Of a stretch of 64,000 nucleotides of DNA, positions 16,854-25,825 are shown one piece after another. Origin of the DNA: Companilactobacillus bobalius (lineage in GTDB: Bacteria; Bacillota; Bacilli; Lactobacillales; Lactobacillaceae); assembly GCF_009764355.1 (NCBI RefSeq), contig NZ_LNUA01000060.1, forward strand, positions 1 to 64,000, given 5' to 3'. The notes beneath the pieces were generated by a model. That model was not told the DNA's origin and searched no databases. It worked only from the letters and a program-made list of their open reading frames with translations. Both the position numbers and the translations under genes were made by a program. How positions within the stretch are numbered: position 1 is the first letter of the stretch; every line of letters begins with the position of its first letter.

Positions 16854-18542
16854 TTATTCAACCGAAATTAAATATGGATAAACTGGTTGGTCACCTTGGT
16901 GAATCTCGGTTTCAAGATCAGCGTACTTATCATCTAAGTAATCAGCGACTTTTTGAGCATCTTCAGTATTTCCATCTTTACCAACCAAAATAGTAATTAC
17001 TTCACTATCTTCATCGATCATCTTGTCGAGCATCTTTTCAGTACCGGCAATAATATCAGCATCATCAACTAAAATCTTACCGTCAACAATTCCCATATAA
17101 TGACCCTTGGTAATCTTTAAGCCATCAATCTCAGTATCACGAATAGCTTGAGTAATTTGACCACTCTTAACTGTATCTAAGGAGTCTTCCATGTTTTCTT
17201 TGTTATCTTCCAAATCAGATTCAGGATTAAACGATAGCATTGCTGTCATTCCTTGTGAAATCGTCTTTGTAGCAACAATGGCTACCGGAATATCCACTAG
17301 ATCGACCGCTTGTTTGGCTGCCATAATGATATTTCCATTATTAGGCAAAACAAGTGCACGTTTAGCATTGGATTTATTGATTGCGTCAACAATATCATTT
17401 GTTGATGGATTCATTGTTTGTCCACCACTGATAATATTTGTTACACCCAAACTTTCAAATAATTTGGTCAAACCTTCACCTGAAGAAACAGCAATAACAG
17501 CATAATCAAGTTGCTTTACTTCTTCCTTAGGTGCTTCAGCATTTTCAAATGGTTCATCTTCCTCAACGATTGTTTCATGTTGAAGTCTCATGTTATCAAT
17601 TTTGATTTTTGATAAAGAACCAAATTTACGACCAGCTTCCCAAACTTTATAAGGGTAGTTGGTATGAACATGGACTTTAATCACTTCATCATCAGATACA
17701 CAAATTAGTGAATCACCAATTGTATCTAAATAGCTACGTAATTTTTCATTATCGAATTTTTCGTCAGAAGTAGGATTATCACCTAACTCGACCATCATTT
17801 CAGTACAATAACCATTTTCAATATCATCAGTGTTGAATTGACCTTGAGCTGTTTGATGATGACTAGCATTAACCATCTCGCTCATATCTTTTTCATCAGG
17901 GACATATTCTTCATCATTGCTTGTTTGACCGCTGAGGCCTTCTAAGAAGCCCTCATAGATGAATACTAGTCCTTGACCACCGGAATCAACCACACCAACT
18001 TCCTTCAATACAGGAAGCAATGATGGTGTCTTCTCTAGTCCGACCTTAGCACCCGCAACGACTGCTTGTAGAATTTCGATTGTATCATTAGTACTTTCGA
18101 CTTTCTTCATAGCTGCTTCAGCACCATATCTGGCAACAGTCAAAATTGTTCCTTCAACTGGTTTCATAACAGCTTTATAGGCTGTCTTTACGCCATCATC
18201 GAAAGCCTTAGCTAAATCCATAGCCGTCAAAGAATCTTTATTTTCAATACTCTTTGAGAAACCACGGAAAATCTGTGAAGTAATAACACCGGAATTACCA
18301 CGTGCACCCATCAAAAGACCCTTTGCAAGAGCTTTGCCGAGCACACCGACATTTTCACTCTCTGATTCATTAACAGCTTTAAAACCACTTTGAATTGTCA
18401 AACTCATATTAGTTCCGGTATCGCCATCAGGAACCGGAAAGACATTCAACGAATTTACAAACTTAGCATTTTTTTCAAGTCTGTGCGATGCAACACGCAC
18501 CATATCTGAAAATTCTTTTTTTGTAATTAATTCTTTGCTCAA
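16854..18542 (-). CDS. fakA: Fatty acid kinase subunit FakA (YloV, DAK2 domain)
   Basis: The ATP-binding subunit that phosphorylates FakB-bound fatty acids to acyl phosphates for phospholipid synthesis. The N-terminal DAK2 domain (about 1-200) carries NVFPVPDGDTGTNMSLT and LLMGARGNSGVITSQ; the central and C-terminal FakA domains follow (LVLPNNGNIIMAAKQA). About 562 residues. The start is taken as a TTG six bases after GGAGGGG; a TTG five codons earlier would overlap that site. It follows yloU, the usual partner. Confidence 0.93.
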   Translation of the reverse strand: MSKELITKKEFSDMVRVASHRLEKNAKFVNSLNVFPVPDGDTGTNMSLTIQSGFKAVNESESENVGVLGKALAKGLLMGARGNSGVITSQIFRGFSKSIENKDSLTAMDLAKAFDDGVKTAYKAVMKPVEGTILTVARYGAEAAMKKVESTNDTIEILQAVVAGAKVGLEKTPSLLPVLKEVGVVDSGGQGLVFIYEGFLEGLSGQTSNDEEYVPDEKDMSEMVNASHHQTAQGQFNTDDIENGYCTEMMVELGDNPTSDEKFDNEKLRSYLDTIGDSLICVSDDEVIKVHVHTNYPYKVWEAGRKFGSLSKIKIDNMRLQHETIVEEDEPFENAEAPKEEVKQLDYAVIAVSSGEGLTKLFESLGVTNIISGGQTMNPSTNDIVDAINKSNAKRALVLPNNGNIIMAAKQAVDLVDIPVAIVATKTISQGMTAMLSFNPESDLEDNKENMEDSLDTVKSGQITQAIRDTEIDGLKITKGHYMGIVDGKILVDDADIIAGTEKMLDKMIDEDSEVITILVGKDGNTEDAQKVADYLDDKYADLETEIHQGDQPVYPYLISVE

Positions 18543-18567
18543 AAGTTTCCCCTCCAACCAGCTTTAC

Positions 18568-18936
18568 CTATTCAATATCATCTAGAACTTTAATTCCTTG
18601 AACATAGATGTTAACAGTGCCGGCTGGTGTTCCTAGCATTGTTTCTAGGTTATATTTTACTTTTTCTTTTAAATTTCTTGCTACTTCGGATATTTTAATT
18701 CCATATCCAACGATTATATAGACATCAACGGCCAGTTTACCATCTTCTTGATGAATAACTATACCTCTAGAAAAATCTTCACGGTTTAAGATTGTATTCA
18801 TACCATCACGCAATTGATTCTTGCTTGCCATACCTACGATACCGTAGATATCAGAAGCAGCTCCACCAACGATTGTTGCAACAGTATTTGTTGAAATTTC
18901 AATTTCACCATGTTTTGTTTTTATTGTAACTGCCAT
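18568..18936 (-). CDS. yloU: Asp23/Gls24 family protein YloU
   Basis: A 122-residue Asp23/Gls24 (DUF322) protein, a small envelope-stress-related cytoplasmic family often co-transcribed with the fakA gene. Family features are the N-terminal strand TKHGEIEISTNTVATIVGGAA, shortened here to its core, and the central DVYIIVGYGIKISEVARN. AGGAGGATCC precedes the ATG. It is divergent from rpmB. A paralogue, yqhY, lies at 38987-39406 next to nusB. The exact molecular role is unresolved. Confidence 0.93.
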   Translation of the reverse strand: MAVTIKTKHGEIEISTNTVATIVGGAASDIYGIVGMASKNQLRDGMNTILNREDFSRGIVIHQEDGKLAVDVYIIVGYGIKISEVARNLKEKVKYNLETMLGTPAGTVNIYVQGIKVLDDIE

Positions 18937-19133
18937 TTCTGGATCCTCCTATTCTTTGGACCTAAGCCATAATAAACATTAAAATTTTATCATAGCAACA
19001 TTTCGAATTAAAGAAATAAACTATAATAAACTCTATTATTACACAATTAGTCTATTGATTTCATTTCTAGGTTATGGTAAATTAGTCAGGTGATATTTTA
19101 AAGAAAAACATGTAGCCAAAGGAGGTCGGTCCC

Positions 19134-19319
19134 ATGGCAAAAGATATTATTACAGGCCGTAAAACAGTGTTCGGTAACAAACGTTCACACGCTCTTAACC
19201 AATCAAAACGTTCTTGGAAGCCAAACTTGCAAAAAGTTCGTATCATGGTTGATGGTAAGCCAAAACGTGTATGGGTTTCAGCTAGAGCATTGAAATCAGG
19301 AAAAGTTACTCGTGTATAA
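19134..19319 (+). CDS. rpmB: 50S ribosomal protein L28
   Basis: A 61-residue L28 with the typical start [20 protein letters not shown] and the basic core [15 protein letters not shown]. No zinc Cys pair is present, so this is the Cys-minus form common in lactobacilli. AAAGGAGGT lies upstream. It is divergent from yloU, the conserved Firmicute arrangement, and has its own terminator. Confidence 0.97.
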   Translation: MAKDIITGRKTVFGNKRSHALNQSKRSWKPNLQKVRIMVDGKPKRVWVSARALKSGKVTRV

Positions 19320-19335
19320 TTATCACTTAATTATT

Positions 19336-19375
19336 TAAAAAGGACTAGCAATCTATATTGTTGGTCCTTTTTATT
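19336..19375 (+). terminator. rpmB terminator
   Basis: AAAAAGGAC and GTCCTTTTT pair, with an inner GCAAT/ATTGt stem, and a T-rich tract follows. Located directly after rpmB. Confidence 0.85.
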
Positions 19376-19429
19376 TTACTCTATTATAATAAATTTCTAA
19401 AATTCTTTTCTAAAGGGGGCCTATTAAAA

Positions 19430-20257
19430 ATGAGTAAATTTATCATTGGCGATCAAGAAAATAAAGATGATCAATTGGCTCAAGCTATTGTGAACGCTAA
19501 GGACGGCGATGTAATTGAATTGCAACCTGGTACCTACTTTACAAGTGAGAGCCCCTTTATTTGTACAGTCAGACAAAATTTAACTTTTATCGGTAAATCT
19601 TCTAACAAAGATAATATTAAATTAAATTGTAGTTTTACCATTGGTGCTAAGAATATTATTATTTTTAAAAACTTAACCATTACTTTCCCTGCTGATGGTG
19701 AAAATACTTTATCTGCTTACGACGGTGCTGAAGTTTATACGGATAATGTCTGTATAAATCGTGAAACTTCTGATAATTGGGATACGATTTATGGTCAAAA
19801 TGCTAGTTTCTCATTCAAAAACTCACAAATTTTGACTGGTATGAAGACAAAAGCAATTGGCCTATCACTCGATAATAGCCAAATTTTCGCTGACAATACT
19901 TCAATTCAATTTTTATTCCAAAGAAAATCAAAAGCATATTTGAGAAACTCAATCGTTACTCACGAATTTAAATTACGTCAACATTCAGAAACTTATTTCC
20001 GCAATTTAACTATGGTTTCGTACGTAGTTCCTCATAAAAATGACTTAACTGTCCATAGCGGATCTAAATTTCAAGGTCAAGATTTAGTTTTTACCAGCAA
20101 TAAACCAAAGTTGCGAATCTTTAAAGGCGACTTTGAAGTTAATAATACTAACCCTGAGCCTGATCAATTGCATTTTAAATTTGATAACTCTTCTAAAGTA
20201 TCAGTTGACGACAAAAAGCCATTCAATGAAGATCACCAAAACATTAAAAAAAAATAA
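19430..20257 (+). CDS. Cytoplasmic right-handed beta-helix protein of unknown function
   Basis: A 275-residue protein. The N-terminus (QLAQAIVNAKDGDVIELQPG, then TY) matches the first coil of pectate-lyase-like right-handed beta-helix proteins, and the rest is a run of short strands with Asn, Ser and Thr at turns. No signal peptide, membrane segment, anchor or lyase catalytic cluster is visible, and the C-terminus is basic (NIKKK), so it is probably cytoplasmic and non-catalytic. The ATG follows AAAGGGGGC. It lies between rpmB and a convergent trans-sulfuration gene and looks like an accessory insertion. Function unknown. Confidence 0.8.
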   Translation: MSKFIIGDQENKDDQLAQAIVNAKDGDVIELQPGTYFTSESPFICTVRQNLTFIGKSSNKDNIKLNCSFTIGAKNIIIFKNLTITFPADGENTLSAYDGAEVYTDNVCINRETSDNWDTIYGQNASFSFKNSQILTGMKTKAIGLSLDNSQIFADNTSIQFLFQRKSKAYLRNSIVTHEFKLRQHSETYFRNLTMVSYVVPHKNDLTVHSGSKFQGQDLVFTSNKPKLRIFKGDFEVNNTNPEPDQLHFKFDNSSKVSVDDKKPFNEDHQNIKKK

Positions 20258-20260
20258 ATA

Positions 20261-20320
20261 AACATCTATGACTGAAAAAGTGATACGTAATTTGTATCAT
20301 TTTTCTGACATAGATGTTTT
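20261..20320. terminator. Bidirectional terminator between beta-helix gene and metB-like gene
   Basis: AACATCTATG pairs with CATAGATGTT and an inner stem GAAAAAGTGATAC pairs with GTATCATTTTTC. A- and T-rich flanks fit termination in both directions for the two convergent genes. Confidence 0.85.
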
Positions 20321-21466
20321 TTATTGTAATTGATCCAAGCTATTGGCAAGATCTGCAATTAAATCCTTAGGATCCTCAATACCAACGGACAATCTGACTA
20401 ATTGATGTGTTATACCCGCTTTTAATTGCTCCTCAGGCGATAATTCTGCATGTGTCATCTTATATGGCAATTCAATTAAACTCTCAACAGCGCCTAAACT
20501 AACGGCTAATTGAATCAATTTAGTCCCCTCAACGAATTTAGTAGAGTCCAAACCATCTTTCAATTCAAAAGAAACAATTCCACCAAAACCGTCTGCCTCG
20601 GCCTGAGCTATTTCGTGATCCTCACTACCTGCAATTCCTGGATAATAAATTTTAGCAATTTCTGAACGACTTTGTAAAAATTCAACAATCTTCTGAGCAT
20701 TACTCAAATGACGATCCATTCTAACAGCTAAAGTTTGAATTCCTCGACGAACTAAATTGGAATCCTCTGGAGAAAGTGTCGAACCAATTGCATTCTGATT
20801 AAAATAAATTCTTTCTGCAATTTTGGCATTTTTTGCCACAACCATACCAGCAATAACATCTGAATGACCACTCAAATATTTAGTAGCTGAATGAATTACA
20901 ATATCAGCCCCTAAATCTAATGGCCTTTGTAAGTATGGTGATAAGAACGTATTATCGACAATCGTTAAAAGATGGTGTCTCTTAGCAACTTCAGCCGTCT
21001 TCTTAACACTTGTTACATGTAATAACGGATTAGTAAAACTTTCAAAATAAATTGCTTTAGTATTTGACTTAATTGCGGCTTCAATTTCCTCAGGATTTTG
21101 AGTATCAACGGCAGTAAACTCTAAATTCCAACGCTTGAAAAATTCATTAATAATTCTAAAAGTCCCGCCATAGATTTCTTTGCCAATAATTAAATGATCC
21201 CCTGGTTTAAAAATTGCTAAAACTGCATGAATGGCAGCTGAACCCGAAGAAAAGGCAAACCCTCGATAACCATCTTCTAATTCTGCAACTTGCTGTTCTA
21301 AATAATTTCTGGTTGGATTTCCAGAACGAGCATAATCATATTTAACTTTAGCATCAACTGATGGATAAATATAAGTCGATGAATTGTAAACAGGTACATT
21401 AACAGCCCCTGTATTGTTATCTTTTTGTGGTGTTCCGTGAACTAATTTCGTATCAAATTCTGTCAT
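20321..21466 (-). CDS. Trans-sulfuration PLP enzyme (cystathionine gamma-synthase/lyase family)
   Basis: A 381-residue Cys/Met metabolism PLP-dependent enzyme. Visible signatures are YDYARSGNPTRNYLE, the substrate-binding GFAFSSGSAAIHA, the PLP Asp in IVDNTFLSPYLQ and the Schiff-base Lys in HSATKYLSGHSDVIAG. Sequence alone does not separate cystathionine gamma-synthase, gamma-lyase or homocysteine-forming relatives. No metA or cysK-like partner is next to it. It stands alone between two terminators with its own promoter region and a GGAGGGG binding site, interrupting the usual rpmB-thiN neighbourhood. Confidence 0.88.
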   Translation of the reverse strand: MTEFDTKLVHGTPQKDNNTGAVNVPVYNSSTYIYPSVDAKVKYDYARSGNPTRNYLEQQVAELEDGYRGFAFSSGSAAIHAVLAIFKPGDHLIIGKEIYGGTFRIINEFFKRWNLEFTAVDTQNPEEIEAAIKSNTKAIYFESFTNPLLHVTSVKKTAEVAKRHHLLTIVDNTFLSPYLQRPLDLGADIVIHSATKYLSGHSDVIAGMVVAKNAKIAERIYFNQNAIGSTLSPEDSNLVRRGIQTLAVRMDRHLSNAQKIVEFLQSRSEIAKIYYPGIAGSEDHEIAQAEADGFGGIVSFELKDGLDSTKFVEGTKLIQLAVSLGAVESLIELPYKMTHAELSPEEQLKAGITHQLVRLSVGIEDPKDLIADLANSLDQLQ

Positions 21467-21580
21467 AATTCCCCTCCAACATTTGATTTAGTCAGTGCAA
21501 AACAAGCCCTATCGTATCACTTCTAAGAAAATCTTTTAACTATAAATACTTTTATTATCAAAATATTTATTAAACTATAA

Positions 21581-21623
21581 CAAAAGAGCAGACACTTACT
21601 AACAATAAGTGTCTGCTCTTTTG
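21581..21623. terminator. Terminator downstream of thiN
   Basis: CAAAAGAGCAGACACTTA and its exact complement flank a short loop, giving an 18-bp stem with A/T-tracts. It ends the long priA-thiN transcript. Confidence 0.88.
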
Positions 21624-21624
21624 T

Positions 21625-22278
21625 TTAATCTTTACTTTGAATAATGGCAACGATGCCACTTTCAAAACCAAAATCAATGGTTTCATTCAAGAATTCATTG
21701 CTTGCCCAGCTAACCGGATGTCCGGCATTAAAATCTTTCAGCTTATATTTAGCATCATAGATATTTAAATGCGTTACAGGTCCTAAATTAACAAAGGCTA
21801 TGTATTTCATTCCGTTCTCATGATAAATTTTGTAGCGGCCTGGTTTACAGAATCTGATCGTATTCGTAGCTGACTTGTAATACAACTTATCGTAAAAATC
21901 CAAAAATCTTGGATCGAATGGTAAAAACAAGTTAACTAAGAAATGATCAATTCGACCACCAGTTGCTCCATAAACATAATATTCTTGAGCATTATACTTC
22001 TCCCTAGCCGCTAAAAGACATAGCTCTGAATCCGTATCATCTTTTTCTGGTGGGAACTTTTTGAAATCAGCAATATTGTCTTTTAACAAGCGTTGTTCTT
22101 TCTTGTTAATCGAATCAAAATCACCAATGGCAATATCAGGAATAATGCCTTGTTCTAACAAATATAGACTACCGCGATCCGCTCCAACCCAAGGTCCAGG
22201 AATTCCTTTAATGCTCTTACTTAACTCATCTGGATACTCAGACTTGGGACCACCTAAAAGAATGTTTACTCGTTTCAT
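21625..22278 (-). CDS. thiN: Thiamine pyrophosphokinase
   Basis: Transfers pyrophosphate from ATP to thiamine, making the cofactor directly from salvaged vitamin. The 217 residues have the family motifs VGADRGSLYLLEQGI, AIGDFDSINKKE and FPPEKDDTDSELCLLAA, and then GATGGRIDHFLVNL. The start overlaps the rpe stop by four bases. It is the last gene of the rsmB-prpC-prkC-rsgA-rpe-thiN series and ends at a strong terminator. Confidence 0.95.
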   Translation of the reverse strand: MKRVNILLGGPKSEYPDELSKSIKGIPGPWVGADRGSLYLLEQGIIPDIAIGDFDSINKKEQRLLKDNIADFKKFPPEKDDTDSELCLLAAREKYNAQEYYVYGATGGRIDHFLVNLFLPFDPRFLDFYDKLYYKSATNTIRFCKPGRYKIYHENGMKYIAFVNLGPVTHLNIYDAKYKLKDFNAGHPVSWASNEFLNETIDFGFESGIVAIIQSKD

Positions 22279-22946
22279 TGTTTAGCATTCACTGCTAACG
22301 ACTTCAAATTATCAACACGATCCTTGATGTCCTCATGACCATAAAGGTATGAGCCAGCAACAAAAATGTCGGCACCAGCATGGGCACATTGAGCAATAGT
22401 CTCATTATTGATCCCACCGTCAACTTCGATTAGAAAATCATCATCGGCAGCTGTTTGGCGTAGTTGATCCAAACGTTGAATCTTCTTAGTCATACCAGGA
22501 ATGAATTTTTGACCACCAAACCCGGGGTTAACTGTCATAACCAAAATTTGATCAATAACTGGGAAAAGCTCTTTAACTGTTTCCAAAGGTGTTCCTGGAT
22601 TAACAACTACTCCAGCTTTAACACCCAAGCTCTTAATCAAGTCAATTGAACGATAAATGTGTTGTGTACTTTCAGCATGAACCAGAATAGTATCAGCACC
22701 AGCATCAACGATTGGTTTGATATAAGCATCAGGATTATCGATCATCAAATGAACATCTAATGGCTTATCGGTTACTCTACGCATCCCTTCAACCACACTA
22801 GGGCTAAAGGACATATTAGGTACGAAGTGACCATCCATAATATCAATGTGGAACACATCTGCTCCAGCTTGTTCAGCTACTTTCACATCTCGTTCTAGAT
22901 TCATAATATCTGCAGACAAAATTGAAGGTGCAATCTTTACTGTCAT
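22275..22946 (-). CDS. rpe: Ribulose-phosphate 3-epimerase
   Basis: Interconverts ribulose 5-phosphate and xylulose 5-phosphate in the pentose phosphate or phosphoketolase route. The 223-residue TIM barrel shows IAPSILSADIMNLE, the metal-binding HIDIMDGHFVPNMS, VMTVNPGFGGQKFIP and the phosphate loop EVDGGINNETI. Gap to rsgA is 13 bases; overlap with thiN. Placement after rsgA is the conserved Firmicute order. Confidence 0.97.
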   Translation of the reverse strand: MTVKIAPSILSADIMNLERDVKVAEQAGADVFHIDIMDGHFVPNMSFSPSVVEGMRRVTDKPLDVHLMIDNPDAYIKPIVDAGADTILVHAESTQHIYRSIDLIKSLGVKAGVVVNPGTPLETVKELFPVIDQILVMTVNPGFGGQKFIPGMTKKIQRLDQLRQTAADDDFLIEVDGGINNETIAQCAHAGADIFVAGSYLYGHEDIKDRVDNLKSLAVNAKQ

Positions 22947-22959
22947 TTAAATCAACTCC

Positions 22960-23850
22960 TCAATATCTTTTTTTGTATGAATTAATTTCATTTAAAAAAT
23001 ACAGATAATTGTCATAACGACTCTGCATTATGTTACCTTCTGCCAACTCTTCCTTAACTTTACAGTTTGGTTCATTGACATGACGACAACCTCTGAATTG
23101 GCATTCAGGACTATATTCCAAGAACTCTGGGAATAAAGTAGGCAATTCTTCTGGAGCAATATTCATCAGATCAATTGATGAAAATCCAGGTGTATCAGCT
23201 ACTAAACCATCAGCAATATCAAATAACGATACTTGTCTAGTTGTATGTTTTCCACGATTCAAAGTCTGAGAAATGGCAGCTGTTGCCAAACCTAATTCAG
23301 TATCGATATGATTCAGCAAAGTCGACTTACCAGCACCGGATTGGCCGGTAAAGACAGTCACCTTTCCAGCAAAAGTTGCCTCTAATTTAGCAACTTGTTG
23401 GTCATTGTAACTATCACGATCATCAAAAACCAAATAACCTGCTTGATGATAACCTTCCAAGGTTTTCTTTAGTGTTTGATACTGTTCATCACTTAAAAGA
23501 TCCGATTTCGTCAAATAAATTACTGGTTCAATATCGTTATGTTCAATATTAACTAGAATTTTATCCAATAAGTTGCTTGAAAAATTTGGTTCTGCTGCTG
23601 AAGTAACCACAATAGCTTGGTCAATATTAGCTATTGGTGGTCGAACCAAACTATTTTCACGTGGCAAGATTTCCAGAATATAACCTAGATCACCTGTTGC
23701 ATCAAAAGTTACTTTATCACCAACTAAAGGCTTGATCTTACGTTTACGAAAATTACCCCGTGCTCTAGTTCGAATTATCTCTTTACTTTCATCGTCAAAA
23801 ACATCATAAAAACCACTGATTGATTTTATGATTCTTCCTGTTTTTTCCAT
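22960..23850 (-). CDS. rsgA: Small-subunit-dependent GTPase RsgA
   Basis: A circularly permuted GTPase that checks late 30S assembly. The 296 residues consist of an N-terminal OB fold (about 1-70), the G domain with G4 (TKSD) before G1 (GQSGAGKSTLLNHI) and G3 (DTPGFSSIDL), and a C-terminal zinc knuckle CQFRGCRHVNEPNCKV. All key residues are present. It follows prkC by seven bases, as in most Firmicutes, where PrkC can phosphorylate this protein. Confidence 0.97.
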   Translation of the reverse strand: MEKTGRIIKSISGFYDVFDDESKEIIRTRARGNFRKRKIKPLVGDKVTFDATGDLGYILEILPRENSLVRPPIANIDQAIVVTSAAEPNFSSNLLDKILVNIEHNDIEPVIYLTKSDLLSDEQYQTLKKTLEGYHQAGYLVFDDRDSYNDQQVAKLEATFAGKVTVFTGQSGAGKSTLLNHIDTELGLATAAISQTLNRGKHTTRQVSLFDIADGLVADTPGFSSIDLMNIAPEELPTLFPEFLEYSPECQFRGCRHVNEPNCKVKEELAEGNIMQSRYDNYLYFLNEINSYKKRY

Positions 23851-23857
23851 AAATCAC

Positions 23858-25825
23858 CTATTTAACTGAACCACCTAGAACGGTCTTGTTATCTCGTTCA
23901 ACTACGTATGATCCAGTTTGTCCATCCTTTAAATTAAAACTCAATGTTACGGGAGTATCTTGTGTAATTGTCATTGTCTTATAGACTGTCCCAATACTGT
24001 GTGTGGCATCAGAAATATAAATTGTCACACTATTATTTCCGCCATTATCGTAAGGAATCGTAATATCCTTAGTTACAGTACTTGTTGACGATGAACTACT
24101 ATCATTATCACTGTCACTACTGTCACTGTCATCCTTATCTGTACTTGTTGACTTATCAGGGTCTTTCCCTTTAGAGATAACAACTGCCAATGTACCACCT
24201 TGATTAATTGTACTATTAGCGGCTGGATTTTGACTAATCAAAAGACCGCTTTCAACATCATCTGAATACTGATAAGAAGTATTTAAACTCAGTCCGGTTT
24301 CACTGGCATAATCTTGAATGCTCTTCAAATTATATCCATCAAGATCACGTACTTTAACCATCTTAGGTTTAACCGTCTTAATTTTAGCTAAAGTCAAAGT
24401 TAAAGATTTATTCTTTGTAACAACTTTTTTACCTTTAGGAATGCTTTGCTTTAAAATCGTTCCAGCCACATATTCGTTTGTAGCCTTGTATTCAATCTTA
24501 ACCTTGAAGCCTCGTTTCTTCAGATTATCAGAAACGTCTTCATACTGTTTACCCACCAATTTTGGCATCTTGTAGTACGTAGCTCCCAGGCTAACGACCA
24601 AATTGACTTGTGCGCCATTCTTCAATTTCAAACCCTTAGCTGGGATTGATTTGATGACATGCCCTGCTTCAACATCGTCATCATTTTCCCTAGATAGATC
24701 TCCAACTTGGAGATTAGAGCTCTTTAACATGACATTTGCCTGCTTAACGGTCAAATTATACAAATCTGGCACCGTTGTTTCTTGATTACTCTTGATGACC
24801 ATTGCAATGATAAACAAAATCAAAATCAATGGAACAAGTGATGCTAACAAGATTATTTTTCTTTTTTTACTTAATTTTTTTGTCTGGTGTTTAGGGACCG
24901 GTGCATCGTCAGCAGTGTCATTCAAAGGTTCCATCACACGTGTTTCTTCTAAATTATTAATTGGGGTCGGTATAAATTTTGGTTCATCAGCACGTTCAGG
25001 CATCAAACAAGTATTCAGATCATCGCACATTTCTCTAACAGATTGATAACGTTGATCTGGATCCTTTGCTGTAGCTTTCAAAACGGCGTTCTCCAGTGGT
25101 TGCGGAATATCAGGGTCAATCTTACGTAAATCCGGCATATCTTCTTTAGAATGCTTCAGAGCGACCGTTACCGCTGTATCTCCTGTGAAGGGAACATGTT
25201 TAGTCAATAACTCGAACAAAATGATCCCTAAAGCGTAAATATCCGACAAAACTGTAGCTGAACGACCTTTTATCTGTTCCGGCGACATGTAATGTACTGA
25301 ACCCAAGAGTGAATTAGTTCTGGTAATCGAACGTTCACTTAAAGCTAAGGCTATTCCAAAATCAGAAACTTTAACTTGTATTGGGTCCTTAGATTCATCA
25401 ACCAAAATATTTTCTGGTTTTAAATCACGATGAATAATTCCATGTTCATGTGCATCTGAAACAGCCATACAGATCTGTTTCATAATATCGACAACTTCAT
25501 GATAAGGAATTGGGAAATGTGTTCTTATATACTTCTTAAGATTCGGACCATCAACATACTCTATAACAATATATTGAACGCCCTTGTCATTTCCGACATC
25601 TAGGACATTTACGATATTAGGATTGGAGAGTCCACTAGTTGCTTTAGCTTCACGAGCAAATCTTCTTTTGACAGATTCATCATCTTGAAGATCATATCTC
25701 AAAGCTTTTACGGCAACCTTTCGATTTAAAAGCGTGTCATTAGCCAAATAAACATTGGCCATTCCACCTTCGCCAAGTGTACCTAGAATCTCATAACGAC
25801 CATCTACTAGGTAACCCTTCTCCAT
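23858..25825 (-). CDS. prkC: Serine/threonine kinase PrkC with PASTA domains
   Basis: A membrane receptor-like kinase sensing cell-wall fragments. Residues about 10-270 form the kinase domain (GEGGMANVYL, the catalytic HRDLKPENIL, DFGIAL); a basic stretch and one transmembrane helix near residues 330-350 follow; then three PASTA domains, a Ser/Asp-rich linker and an extra extracellular C-terminal beta domain of about 80 residues. Total 655. The start ATG abuts the prpC stop. Such kinases regulate division and wall synthesis. Confidence 0.95.
   Translation of the reverse strand: MEKGYLVDGRYEILGTLGEGGMANVYLANDTLLNRKVAVKALRYDLQDDESVKRRFAREAKATSGLSNPNIVNVLDVGNDKGVQYIVIEYVDGPNLKKYIRTHFPIPYHEVVDIMKQICMAVSDAHEHGIIHRDLKPENILVDESKDPIQVKVSDFGIALALSERSITRTNSLLGSVHYMSPEQIKGRSATVLSDIYALGIILFELLTKHVPFTGDTAVTVALKHSKEDMPDLRKIDPDIPQPLENAVLKATAKDPDQRYQSVREMCDDLNTCLMPERADEPKFIPTPINNLEETRVMEPLNDTADDAPVPKHQTKKLSKKRKIILLASLVPLILILFIIAMVIKSNQETTVPDLYNLTVKQANVMLKSSNLQVGDLSRENDDDVEAGHVIKSIPAKGLKLKNGAQVNLVVSLGATYYKMPKLVGKQYEDVSDNLKKRGFKVKIEYKATNEYVAGTILKQSIPKGKKVVTKNKSLTLTLAKIKTVKPKMVKVRDLDGYNLKSIQDYASETGLSLNTSYQYSDDVESGLLISQNPAANSTINQGGTLAVVISKGKDPDKSTSTDKDDSDSSDSDNDSSSSSTSTVTKDITIPYDNGGNNSVTIYISDATHSIGTVYKTMTITQDTPVTLSFNLKDGQTGSYVVERDNKTVLGGSVK

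Noticed and set aside
17191..17505. A 104-codon open frame on the plus strand inside fakA
   Set aside because: It lies wholly opposite a conserved gene, has no ribosome binding site and its product resembles no family.
21467..21580. Possible T-box or S-box riboswitch before the trans-sulfuration gene
   Set aside because: No GGTGGTACCGCG sequence, no kink-turn signature and too short; only a promoter-like region is visible.
25200..25215. GGGAACATGTTTAG as a LexA box inside prkC
   Set aside because: The right half lacks GTTYG at four-base spacing and it lies within coding sequence.
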